From a virus, in IMG/VR virus record IMGVR_UViG_3300027969_000157, positions 1 to 46,124 of that record: a stretch of 46,124 bases of DNA. One strand, given 5' to 3'. The translations under genes were made by a program, and so were the position numbers. Shown here piece by piece: positions 23,665-30,728 of this stretch. How positions within the stretch are numbered: the first letter of the stretch is position 1; each line of letters opens with the position of its first letter. The notes beneath the pieces are model-generated. The model searched no databases and was not told where the DNA came from. It saw only the letters and a list, made by a program, of their open reading frames with translations.

Positions 23665-24039
23665 ATGTTTGAACAATTTTGGAAACATTACCCCAGGAAG
23701 GTAGCTAAACGTGCCGCCCTTGGGGCATTTAACCGGCTGACTAGCGATGAACAAACCCAGGCCGTAGAAGCCATAGAACAACACGTAGCCTATTGGAAAC
23801 TAAAGGGTACTGAAATGGATTTTATATGCCATGCAACCACGTGGCTAAACCAAGGCCGGTGGGAAGATGAACTGGATATGACACCTAAAGAAGTAAAGCG
23901 TCCTTCATTACCTTGGTATAGTAATGATGAACTTACTTTGGCCAAGGGCCGGGAACTAGGACTTAATGCTTACGCCGGTGAATCTATGGGACAGTACCGC
24001 CAACGAATTGCCCAACAAATCGGAAAAATGGCGGTATGA
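23665..24039 (+). CDS. Replication-protein-type domain protein (124 aa)
   Basis: A 124-aa protein starting FEQFWKHYPRKVAKRAALGAF, then FICHATTWLNQGRWEDEL. This is the domain usually found at the C-terminus of phage replisome organisers (lambda O/DnaT-like proteins), here standing alone at the start of the rightward early operon. It probably helps bring host helicase to the origin. No helicase loader, primase or polymerase is visible, so the phage relies on the host replisome. A clear ribosome site AAAAAGGAT precedes ATG 23665. Confidence 0.65.
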   Translation: MFEQFWKHYPRKVAKRAALGAFNRLTSDEQTQAVEAIEQHVAYWKLKGTEMDFICHATTWLNQGRWEDELDMTPKEVKRPSLPWYSNDELTLAKGRELGLNAYAGESMGQYRQRIAQQIGKMAV

Positions 24040-24205
24040 ATGTGAAATCAGACAGTTACTTGTTTACCGAACCAAGTTTGGGCTTACCGGTTTTAGGAAT
24101 TATTTTCTTAATCCTAAATTTGATAGCCGCCGTGAATTACTTGCAAAAAGTTTTTATGATCAATGGAAAAAAGGCAACCGTGGTGCCTGGGGGGATTGGC
24201 GATGA
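23966..24205 (+). CDS. DUF7696-like small phage protein (up to 79 aa)
   Basis: The core KWRYECEIRQLLVYRTKFG, then SFYDQWKKGNRGAWGDWR, fits the DUF7696 pattern (RYECEVR near the start, QW-x-GNRG-x-GDW at the end), known from phage early operons. The only ATG in this frame before the core is 23966, which overlaps the preceding gene by 74 bp; the real start may be a non-ATG codon closer to the core. Another frame of 57 codons (24036-24209) covers the same DNA. Function of the family is unknown. Confidence 0.6.
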   Translation: MLTPVNLWDSTANELPNKSEKWRYECEIRQLLVYRTKFGLTGFRNYFLNPKFDSRRELLAKSFYDQWKKGNRGAWGDWR

Positions 24206-24297
24206 TTGAATTATTTGTGCTTTTTCTTTTAATTACTGGCGTGTTTGTTTGGGCCGTAATTCTTCACGTTTTAATTAAATTTTGGATGGAAAAATGA
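24202..24297 (+). CDS. Single-span membrane peptide (31 aa)
   Basis: ATG 24202 overlaps the DUF7696-like stop (ATGA), and the 31-codon frame ends in a second ATGA with the next gene at 24294. The product is one hydrophobic helix, IELFVLFLLITGVFVWAVIL, with a basic end. Both flanks are coupled, which supports a real gene. Function unknown. Confidence 0.5.
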   Translation: MIELFVLFLLITGVFVWAVILHVLIKFWMEK

Positions 24298-24635
24298 AAG
24301 CTGAAACACGGGTAGTTGATCCCAATGATTGTGTAGATTACCTATACGAATTTGCCCCTGAATACGCCAAGGCCAAGGGTGAGTTGGCAGAGTTGGAAGC
24401 TTATCGCCATTCATTACGTTCAATCATGATGAAAAAGTCAAACGAACAAAGTTTGGGTGCCCAGGAACGTGAAGCTTACGCAAGCCAGGAATATCAAGAT
24501 TTATGCAAAGCCATTGGTGCGGCAACGTACAAAACAGAAATGTGGAAGTTTAGGCTAGAAAGTGCCAAGTTACGTTTTGAAGCGTGGAGAACCCAAGAAG
24601 CTAGTAACCGTAACCTTGAAAGACTTACAAAATGA
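24294..24635 (+). CDS. Hypothetical helical early protein (113 aa)
   Basis: A 113-aa charged helical protein. I prefer ATG 24294 (MKAETRVVDP), which overlaps the previous stop as ATGA, over an upstream TTG at 24282. The long helices (YAKAKGELAELEAYRHSLRS and MWKFRLESAKLRFEAWRTQE) look like a coiled coil. Proteins with a similar FEAWRTxxAxxR end are frequent next to phage recombination genes, but I cannot name a function. Confidence 0.6.
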   Translation: MKAETRVVDPNDCVDYLYEFAPEYAKAKGELAELEAYRHSLRSIMMKKSNEQSLGAQEREAYASQEYQDLCKAIGAATYKTEMWKFRLESAKLRFEAWRTQEASNRNLERLTK

Positions 24636-24931
24636 ACAATGAACCAGTAGCGTGGACTGCGTGTTTAGATTGTGGTCAAAGAGTTACAAACGATTCTATT
24701 CATACTTGTTCACCACAATTAAAGACACTAACAGATGAGCAAATATTTAAGTTAGCTGAAATGTTAGAAATAAAAATGAATCATGCTTTATATGCTTTTG
24801 CTAGAACCTTAATAACAAATGCACAAGAAAATTTAGATTGTTATGAAAAACTATCTGACGCAAGCAAAATGGTATCAAAACCCATAAGTGAAAAAAGTAG
24901 AGCAATACTAAGAAAGGCACAAGAGAAATGA
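24632..24931 (+). CDS. Hypothetical protein with N-terminal zinc-ribbon-like motif (99 aa)
   Basis: A 99-aa protein. The start EPVAWTACLDCGQRVTNDSI has C-x2-C, with CxP soon after (HTCSPQ), a possible short metal site. The rest is helical (LTDEQIFKLAEMLEIKMNHA), similar to small phage proteins that begin NEPVAW. 4-bp overlaps couple it on both sides. Function unknown. Confidence 0.5.
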   Translation: MNNEPVAWTACLDCGQRVTNDSIHTCSPQLKTLTDEQIFKLAEMLEIKMNHALYAFARTLITNAQENLDCYEKLSDASKMVSKPISEKSRAILRKAQEK

Positions 24932-25101
24932 TTGATTTTTCAACTCCATACCTTGCATTGCACAAATTAATGATAGATTTTCATGCCGCCACCATTAAAG
25001 GTGATTTTCAAAAAGCATATGAAATATCAATAGACATTACAGACGTTTCTCAACAATTAGAAGATATTGCTAAAGGAATGTTTAATGCCTATACAGATTG
25101 A
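24928..25101 (+). CDS. Hypothetical small protein (57 aa)
   Basis: ATG 24928 overlaps the preceding stop (ATGA) and gives a 57-codon frame ending at TGA 25099-25101. The product is helical and slightly acidic (MIDFSTPYLALHKLMIDFHA, then AYEISIDITDVSQQLEDIAK). The end overlaps the next gene by 17 bp. No family recognised; coupling on both sides supports it. Confidence 0.45.
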   Translation: MIDFSTPYLALHKLMIDFHAATIKGDFQKAYEISIDITDVSQQLEDIAKGMFNAYTD

Positions 25102-25564
25102 ATTAGATTACCCACAAATCATGATGGGTGTGTATGCCGGCGGTGTAAGACATTTACAATTTCTTAAACGCAACGCCAAGCCTATGTACGGAAAAGATGT
25201 ATCAACCGTATGGGGTGAGCAGATAGAAGGCGCATTGTCAGAATATGCCCTAGCAAAGCATTTAAACGTGCATTGGGAAGGCGTAGGCGAAGCTGGTGGG
25301 GATGACTTAAAAGATGAAGAAGTCAGGGTTACAACGTATGAAAACGGCAGTTTGTTATTGCACCCAGCCGATAAAGACAATAAACGTTATTGGCTATTGA
25401 CGGGTATTAATGGAAAATACACAATTCATGGGTATATTTATGGCAAAGATGGCAAACAACAACAATATTGGCGTGATCCAGTTGGTGGCCGCCCAGCGTT
25501 TTTTGTGCCGCAATCTGCCTTAATTAAACCCGATAAAAAAGAAAAACATTGGTTAGATGACTAA
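25085..25564 (+). CDS. Phage protein with possible nuclease-like fold (159 aa)
   Basis: I choose ATG 25085 (MPIQIELDYPQ) rather than an upstream TTG. The segment GVGEAGGDDLKDEEVRVTTY resembles a GxD...(E)VR arrangement seen in a group of phage proteins with a PD-(D/E)XK-like core, followed by LLLHPADKDNKRYWLL and IHGYIYGKDG. The usual catalytic lysine is replaced (VRV), so activity is uncertain. It is directly followed by the HNH/Ref-like gene with an 8-bp overlap, so a joint recombination or DNA-end role is plausible. Confidence 0.5.
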   Translation: MPIQIELDYPQIMMGVYAGGVRHLQFLKRNAKPMYGKDVSTVWGEQIEGALSEYALAKHLNVHWEGVGEAGGDDLKDEEVRVTTYENGSLLLHPADKDNKRYWLLTGINGKYTIHGYIYGKDGKQQQYWRDPVGGRPAFFVPQSALIKPDKKEKHWLDD

Positions 25565-25853
25565 AGCAGAACGAGAACATTATGCAAAATTGGCACGACT
25601 TGGGTGCATTGTATGCCGACAAATCCAAAACAGAGGAATTGACGAAATTGCCGATTCGCCCGTTGAAATTCACCACGTGCGCCGGTACGGGGGCAAGCGT
25701 TCCCTGGCCCCAGCATTACCGATTTGTGCATGGCATCACCGACTTGATCCACATTCCAGCGTTCACGGACTTGGGCATAAAGGATTTACAAAATATTGGG
25801 GTTTCTCTGAAGAAGATTTGCTAGAAAACGTGAAAGAATTATTAAATGAGTAG
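25557..25853 (+). CDS. Ref-like HNH nuclease (98 aa)
   Basis: A 98-aa protein with LGCIVCRQ (C-x2-C), EIHHVRRYGGKRSL, LPICAWHH and HGLGHKGFTKYWGFSE. These are the HNH-type signature of the RecA-dependent nuclease Ref of phage P1 and its relatives; the core domain is complete. P1 Ref is longer at its N-terminus, which mediates DNA binding, so this is a minimal form. It may enhance homologous recombination, consistent with the RecB-like nuclease and SSB-like protein of the opposite operon. Confidence 0.78.
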   Translation: MTKAEREHYAKLARLGCIVCRQIQNRGIDEIADSPVEIHHVRRYGGKRSLAPALPICAWHHRLDPHSSVHGLGHKGFTKYWGFSEEDLLENVKELLNE

Positions 25854-25989
25854 CTGGTTAATTATTGTTACTGGATTAATTTATGCCTACATTGGCATAG
25901 AACAAGTCATTAAAGGCAATGTACCTATGGGTGTTACTTATTTATCCTATTCAACTGCAAACGTAGGTTTGTATTACATGGCAAAATAA
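25846..25989 (+). CDS. Small membrane protein (47 aa)
   Basis: ATG 25846 overlaps the end of the Ref-like gene by 8 bp and opens a 47-codon frame to TAA 25987-25989. Two hydrophobic segments are visible (SWLIIVTGLIYAYIGI and MGVTYLSYSTANVGLYYM). It is the last gene of the rightward early operon, before a region of inverted repeats. Function unknown. Confidence 0.5.
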   Translation: MSSWLIIVTGLIYAYIGIEQVIKGNVPMGVTYLSYSTANVGLYYMAK

Positions 25990-25992
25990 TAA

Positions 25993-26065
25993 AAAGTTTC
26001 CCGAACGGGAAAAATTGGCATTAAAGTGCATGAAATTTTAATAAATTTACCGATAGGGAAACTTT
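25993..26065. terminator. Inverted-repeat region between converging operons
   Basis: TTTCCC-GAAC-GGGAAA (25997-26012) is a perfect hairpin; on the minus strand it is followed by CTTTTTATTATTT, a good terminator for the leftward pair. In addition AAAGTTTCCC (25993-26002) is complementary to GGGAAACTTT (26056-26065), so a longer alternative stem is possible. It separates the rightward operon from the leftward metalloprotease/phosphoesterase pair. Confidence 0.65.
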
Positions 26066-26084
26066 ACAATAAATACCCTAAACT

Positions 26085-26438
26085 TTACAATTCCAGCGGA
26101 TCAAAGCCTAGTTCATTGGCTACCATCTTGCAACGGGTTCTAAACGGCTTTCCATGTTGCATCCATTTATCCCCTTTTTGTTTATAAAAACTCATATGTA
26201 CGCACTCATGGGCAAGGGTGGTTAAAACGGTATAAAAGTGGCTACAACGCCCTGATGATATGGTAATGGTGTGAGCATAGTCACCGCCAGTATCTAGCAG
26301 ATACGTACCCATTAATTCAGGATCAGGCGTAACAATAAACTCTATTTCTTCAGGCAATGGCATCGGCCATTTAGTGAATGGGTAAGTGCAATACAGGCTG
26401 GAATACAAATGCTTTAATGCTTCAGGTGTCAATTTCAT
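26085..26438 (-). CDS. SprT-like zinc metalloprotease (117 aa)
   Basis: A 117-aa protein with HECVH at residues 77-81, the HExxH zinc motif, and a further histidine in MQHGKPF (H95) as likely third ligand. This arrangement is seen in SprT/WSS1-like phage proteases. The N-terminal part (LYSSLYCTYPFTKWPMPLPE) has no signal peptide, so it acts in the cytoplasm. Substrate unknown. It overlaps the phosphoesterase gene by 17 bp and is translated after it. Confidence 0.75.
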   Translation of the reverse strand: MKLTPEALKHLYSSLYCTYPFTKWPMPLPEEIEFIVTPDPELMGTYLLDTGGDYAHTITISSGRCSHFYTVLTTLAHECVHMSFYKQKGDKWMQHGKPFRTRCKMVANELGFDPLEL

Positions 26439-27387
26439 GTAATTTGCCCCTAAAGAACACTAGCCCTTCATCTTCATTAATAACTTGAACAAGTTCGGGC
26501 GGCATTAAATGGCCGTTGATATAAGTAAGAACTGCAAATCCGGCACGCCAGTTGACGCTTGCATTTTCATGGTAAATAAATTGTTCATCTTTAACTGCGG
26601 CCATCATTCCGGTATCAACACCGTATAAATCGCCCGTATAATTTGTCCATGGGGTTACTTTTAAAGAATGTAGATGGCCCGTGACCATGCTCAAGCCCCC
26701 CTTTAAAATATTGTTATATACCGCATGAATACCGTTATGCCACCGGTGTTTTATCATTGTATTGTCGTTAACACGCACAGACCAACTGTATGACCAACCT
26801 GGCAAATGATCAGCTAAACACATACCTTTTACGCCTTCATACTGGGGTAAAACGTTAGATAATTTGCCATCAAAACGAAGGTCATGATTACCAATGGTGC
26901 GGTGCAATATACAACCAGCCGGTCTAACTTTTTCAATGTCACCTAATCGGTTTTGAACTTCTTCTAATTCTTGTAAGACTGTTGGGTGTTTTTGATAACC
27001 AATACGGTTATGTTGACTAATTTGTGCAAAATCAAACAAATCCCCATTTAAAACAACCATATTTGGTTTTAATTGTTTAATAAAATGTACAAAAGCACGG
27101 TGTGCAGTAGATACATATTCAGGGTTATAGTGGCAATCAGAACCCACAAAAATCATGCCATTTTTTAATTCATATTGACATTCTATTTTGTTTTCAGGAA
27201 TTTCAAACCTTGGTATTCCACGATTATTGTTAGATACAAGCACAATATCGTGCTTTTTTTCTAGATTTCTTCTACGGGCAATTACACTTCTAGTATCAAC
27301 ATTCAATATTTTGGCTACGGCCGTAGGGGACCTATGTTCTTTAAATAATGCTATAAACTCTTGCTCACTACACGCTGGTTTAGCCAT
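26422..27387 (-). CDS. Calcineurin-like metallophosphoesterase with N-terminal HTH (321 aa)
   Basis: All metal-binding motifs of the calcineurin superfamily are present: SDCH (83-86), GDLFD (115-119), GNHD (166-169), a histidine in KHRWHNG (about 214-218) and GHLH (237-240). Residues 1-50 (EQEFIALFKEHRSPTAVAKI, then RSVIARRRNLEKK) look like a helix-turn-helix that could bind DNA. Phage relatives of this type are common in early regions and may act on nucleic acid ends or nucleotides; the real substrate is not known. It is transcribed leftward from the 57-bp gap shared with the VRR-NUC gene. Confidence 0.85.
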   Translation of the reverse strand: MAKPACSEQEFIALFKEHRSPTAVAKILNVDTRSVIARRRNLEKKHDIVLVSNNNRGIPRFEIPENKIECQYELKNGMIFVGSDCHYNPEYVSTAHRAFVHFIKQLKPNMVVLNGDLFDFAQISQHNRIGYQKHPTVLQELEEVQNRLGDIEKVRPAGCILHRTIGNHDLRFDGKLSNVLPQYEGVKGMCLADHLPGWSYSWSVRVNDNTMIKHRWHNGIHAVYNNILKGGLSMVTGHLHSLKVTPWTNYTGDLYGVDTGMMAAVKDEQFIYHENASVNWRAGFAVLTYINGHLMPPELVQVINEDEGLVFFRGKLHEIDT

Positions 27388-27394
27388 ATATAAA

Positions 27395-27404
27395 CTTTAT
27401 AAAG
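27395..27404. promoter_or_regulatory. Palindrome in the divergent gap 27388-27444
   Basis: The 57 bp between the phosphoesterase start and the VRR-NUC start contains the perfect palindrome CTTTATAAAG. Both genes need a promoter here, so this may be a regulator site, but it is not the operator sequence found elsewhere. No clear -35/-10 pair is recognised. Confidence 0.3.
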
Positions 27405-27444
27405 GTGTTGTTTGCTGATACTAACAAAATTTAATTAAAAAACA

Positions 27445-27726
27445 ATGACATACGCACGAATAGATACAAATCATAAAGAAATAGTAGCGGCATTGCGACA
27501 AATAGGTGCTACCGTGGTGTCACTTGCCGCCATGAAACATGGATGCCCTGACTTGCTTGTTGGTTATCAAGGTGAAACTATATTGATGGAAGTCAAAATG
27601 CCCAAAGGTAAATTTACCCCTGACCAACTAGACTTTATAGGTAAATGGCGTGGCGGTCCAATTAGCCGTGTGGATAGTGTGGATGCCGCAATAAGAGCAT
27701 TAGGCGTAACAAGAAAAATCTTATAA
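27445..27726 (+). CDS. VRR-NUC domain nuclease (93 aa)
   Basis: A single VRR-NUC domain: GATVVSLAAMKHGCPDLLVG with D36, TILMEVKMPKGKFTPDQ with E49 and K51, and Q61. These are the residues of the PD-(D/E)XK-type core. Standalone VRR-NUC proteins of this length are common in phages and may resolve branched DNA. It is separated by 8 bp from the long gene that follows. Confidence 0.88.
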   Translation: MTYARIDTNHKEIVAALRQIGATVVSLAAMKHGCPDLLVGYQGETILMEVKMPKGKFTPDQLDFIGKWRGGPISRVDSVDAAIRALGVTRKIL

Positions 27727-27734
27727 AATAAACT

Positions 27735-30167
27735 ATGGCCTACGAAGAATACGATTACTACAATGAACCATCACCGGTTTCGCTAAAGGAATCGTTACGT
27801 GAAATTTTGTACGGCCTTCAAGATAGAACTAAATTACGTGAAACTGGTACAAGTTTAAAAGAAGCTTTACAACTTACGCCAAACGTCACAGAATCATTAA
27901 GCCGTGGCGGAATTGCCCAGGCAATAGGCACAAGTGGTGATTTACGTGATTTAAGCAATACCATAAACAGTTATTTGCCTAAAAGTGTACGAAACTTTAC
28001 TAGGGCGGCAGAATTCCTTGCCAACCCATATGCAACGGCAATTCAGCAAACCGCCCCAACAACTGAAGAAACATTAGACTTTGTACCCCGTGCTACATCC
28101 CCATATGAGGGCTACAAGCAACATGAAACCCTAGGTGAATACGTTGCCCCATCTCTAGGTTATTTTGGCGGTAAAGCGGCCAAAGCTTATGGAAACTATG
28201 TTGGCCCTACTGCATATAAAGCAGTTGAAGATTACTTGACTAAAACCGGTGGAATACTAAATGCCGTTGAACCTGGTGAAGCCAAAAAAATACAAGAAGT
28301 AGCTTCTGCAATAGATGAATTAGGGTTTCATTCCCCATTAGAAAACGCCATATTAAAAATCCAACAACCCAAAGGTACTGGTGATCAATTCCTAAAACAA
28401 CTGGAAAAAACACCGGGCGTAAAGACTGAAGAACTTGATGTAACTGGGGTAAAGCAATATTTACTTGATCACCCAACTGTTACCAAACAAGAACTATTGG
28501 ATTACATGGGCGAAAGCCGGTTAAAACTTGAAAACAAAATTCTTGTTAAAAGTGAAGATTTAGGAAGCTATGAAGATTATGAATTACGTGGGGGTGACGT
28601 ATATCATGATGATGATTACATAGGTTCAATGGCTGACGATTTGCATTACGACATGAAAAATGATTCAGTTATACGTGATCAAGAACGGCAAGCATTGTTA
28701 GAAGCCGACCCTGAACGTTATGCAGATTACGATACAAACCCATATTCCCAAGCTAGACTTGAAGAAGATATTGATGGCGTTTTGTATGAACAAGCAAAAA
28801 CTATTGCAAAAGAACAATATTATGAAAGCCCAATACGTCATTATTACGATGATCACGGATATGAAATATACGGTAACGATGAAATGGGATATTCATTTAA
28901 AGACCCAAATGGCCGTTTTTTAGACATTGGCGGTAATAGGGGCGTTTATGATTTAAGTGACGCAGAAGCCAATTTGCGTGAACATTTATTTGATCAAGGC
29001 GTACTTGATATGACCGGTGACGGCGTTAAATACGAAGATTACACATTGCCTGGCAATTACACTAATTACCGGGAAATGCTAACAACCTTACCCAGTAAAC
29101 AAGTTAAAGGTTCTGATTTTGAATCAAGTCATTTTGATGAAACCAACATTCTTGCCCATACAAGGCTAAATGACCGCATTATCAATGGCAAAAAGACTTT
29201 AATGGTAGAAGAAATTCAATCAGATTGGCATCAAAAAGGCCGAAAAGAAGGTTATGCAACACCAATTTCTGAAGAAAGAAAAATGGAAATTCGTCTTGAA
29301 TTAGATAAGCTAAATGATATGAAATCTTACGCTAGAAGTCAGCGTGATGCCGCACAAAAAGAAGGTTTAAATACAATTAACGAAGATATGCGGTTAGCTA
29401 ACATTGAACGTCAACAAATAGAATTAAGAAGTGAATTAAGCCCAAAAGGCGTACCCGATGCCCCATTTAAGAAAAATTGGCATGAATTAATGATGAAACA
29501 GATTCTTAATGAAGCAGTTAAAGGTGATTACGATGCCGTAGCATTTACCACCGGCAAGCAACAAGCTGAACGTTATAGTCTTTCCAAACAAATCAACGAA
29601 TTAAGAGCAGAAAAATTGTTAAGCGGCACAAAAGAAGGCCAATATGTCATTACTGCAACCAATAAAAATGGCAACCCGTCAGTAAATAAAACCGTTACTG
29701 AACAAGAATTAGAAAATTTGCTTGGTAAAGATTTAGCCAAAAAAATTGTTGAAGATTCCCCTGATAATCCTGATGGCAAAACTTATAGTGGCCTTGACCT
29801 AGACGTAGGCGGCGAAGGCATGAAGGGCTTTTACGACAAGATATTGCCGGACTTTATTAACAAATATGGTAAAAAATACGGTATTGGCGTTAAAAAAGCG
29901 AATTTACCTAGTGAACGAATGCCTTCACAAGAAGCGGTAAATGATTATTTTAAAAGCATAAATATGTCACGACAAGATTTTGAAAAATTGTCTTTAGATG
30001 AAAGAGGAAAAATACTTGGTAATGCCGCTCCTAAAGGCGATGAAGTGCATTATTTTGATTTATCCGATATGGCTAAAAAAGAAATTAAATCTAAAGGCCA
30101 ACCATTGTTTAGCGGCATAGGTTTAGCGGCCCCAGGCTTGTTGATGGACGATGAAGATAATTATTGA
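27735..30167 (+). CDS. Large polyvalent-type protein, possibly virion-delivered (810 aa)
   Basis: An 810-aa protein with a Tyr/Asp/Glu-rich central part (GSYEDYELRGGDVYHDDDYI and further repeats of that type) and a conserved C-terminal block: TLMVEEIQSDWHQKGRKEGY, FKKNWHELMMKQILNEAVKG, YDAVAFTTGKQQAERYS and HYFDLSDMAKKEIKSKGQPL. This block is found in large 'polyvalent' phage proteins that are often co-injected with DNA. Early residues 75-160 contain Ala/Gly segments. It is located between the early nucleases and the packaging genes, away from the ejection genes. I cannot name an activity; injected effector is the best guess. Confidence 0.6.
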   Translation: MAYEEYDYYNEPSPVSLKESLREILYGLQDRTKLRETGTSLKEALQLTPNVTESLSRGGIAQAIGTSGDLRDLSNTINSYLPKSVRNFTRAAEFLANPYATAIQQTAPTTEETLDFVPRATSPYEGYKQHETLGEYVAPSLGYFGGKAAKAYGNYVGPTAYKAVEDYLTKTGGILNAVEPGEAKKIQEVASAIDELGFHSPLENAILKIQQPKGTGDQFLKQLEKTPGVKTEELDVTGVKQYLLDHPTVTKQELLDYMGESRLKLENKILVKSEDLGSYEDYELRGGDVYHDDDYIGSMADDLHYDMKNDSVIRDQERQALLEADPERYADYDTNPYSQARLEEDIDGVLYEQAKTIAKEQYYESPIRHYYDDHGYEIYGNDEMGYSFKDPNGRFLDIGGNRGVYDLSDAEANLREHLFDQGVLDMTGDGVKYEDYTLPGNYTNYREMLTTLPSKQVKGSDFESSHFDETNILAHTRLNDRIINGKKTLMVEEIQSDWHQKGRKEGYATPISEERKMEIRLELDKLNDMKSYARSQRDAAQKEGLNTINEDMRLANIERQQIELRSELSPKGVPDAPFKKNWHELMMKQILNEAVKGDYDAVAFTTGKQQAERYSLSKQINELRAEKLLSGTKEGQYVITATNKNGNPSVNKTVTEQELENLLGKDLAKKIVEDSPDNPDGKTYSGLDLDVGGEGMKGFYDKILPDFINKYGKKYGIGVKKANLPSERMPSQEAVNDYFKSINMSRQDFEKLSLDERGKILGNAAPKGDEVHYFDLSDMAKKEIKSKGQPLFSGIGLAAPGLLMDDEDNY

Positions 30168-30192
30168 CAAGGTAGTAAAATAGACGAAAATG
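30164..30192 (+). promoter_or_regulatory. Possible promoter before the packaging-side genes
   Basis: TTGACA at 30164-30169 is a perfect -35 box, overlapping the stop of the 810-aa gene. The -10 box is poor (GAAAAT or AAAATG at about 30186-30192). It would serve the 75-aa gene and those downstream. Only the -35 is convincing. Confidence 0.35.
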
Positions 30193-30228
30193 TAGTTTGT
30201 ATTACCCCATCACATAGGAGAACTAATC

Positions 30229-30456
30229 ATGGGCAAAATGGATTCAATGAAGGGTGTACCTTCAACAACTGGCGCAACCCCACCTAAAGGTGCTGATTCT
30301 TCAGATACTTCCGGTGAACGCCACGGTAAGATTGTTAATGGCGTAGCAATGGGCAAAGAAGATATGACTGGCCCTGATCACCAGTTCAACACAGGCCGTA
30401 CCGCTGGTGTTTGCTACACCCACACCCGTGAGTGCTACCAACCTTGTAACGATTAA
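30229..30456 (+). CDS. Hypothetical protein (75 aa)
   Basis: A 75-aa Gly/Thr/Ser/Asp-rich protein with four Cys/His near the C-terminus (GVCYTHTRECYQPCND), possibly a small metal site or disulfide-linked tail. A good ribosome site (TAGGAGAAC) precedes ATG 30229. Low-complexity start (MDSMKGVPSTTGATPPKGAD). No family is recognised. Adjacent by 2 bp to the 66-aa gene. Confidence 0.5.
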   Translation: MGKMDSMKGVPSTTGATPPKGADSSDTSGERHGKIVNGVAMGKEDMTGPDHQFNTGRTAGVCYTHTRECYQPCND

Positions 30457-30458
30457 TC

Positions 30459-30659
30459 ATGGCCTTTACCGCTGATCTAAACCCAAAAAGTAGCAAGTCT
30501 ATGGATTTGCTTGATTTAGTGAAGATGGAAGATTATTTAGGCCGCAGACCTACAAAGTTACCGGCTAAAGTAAATAACATGGTTAAAAGTAGTTCTGATG
30601 ACGTTGGAACCCCATTTAGGTTCAATAGCAATCAGAACGCTAACGATACAACTGGATAA
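30459..30659 (+). CDS. Small protein sharing the ejection-protein N-terminal motif (66 aa)
   Basis: A 66-aa protein starting MAFTADLNPKSSKSMDLLDL. The first ten residues are almost the same as those of the 478-aa ejection protein at 13708 (MAGFTADLNPKQSGMSLGDI), with further similarity for another ten. The remaining 45 residues are polar and probably disordered. It is followed by a terminator. A common N-terminal tag could mean common targeting into the virion, which is inference. Confidence 0.5.
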   Translation: MAFTADLNPKSSKSMDLLDLVKMEDYLGRRPTKLPAKVNNMVKSSSDDVGTPFRFNSNQNANDTTG

Positions 30660-30663
30660 AGCG

Positions 30664-30700
30664 AAAAGCCCTAGCACGTGAAGGTAAACTAGGGCCTTTC
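30664..30700 (+). terminator. Terminator-like hairpin after the 66-aa gene
   Basis: GCCCTAG (30668-30674) pairs with CTAGGGC (30689-30695), and CTTTCT follows. The T run is short, so it may be a leaky terminator or attenuator ahead of the GroES-like gene. Confidence 0.6.
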
Positions 30701-30728
30701 TAACCACACAAGTAATCGGAGAACTTGC

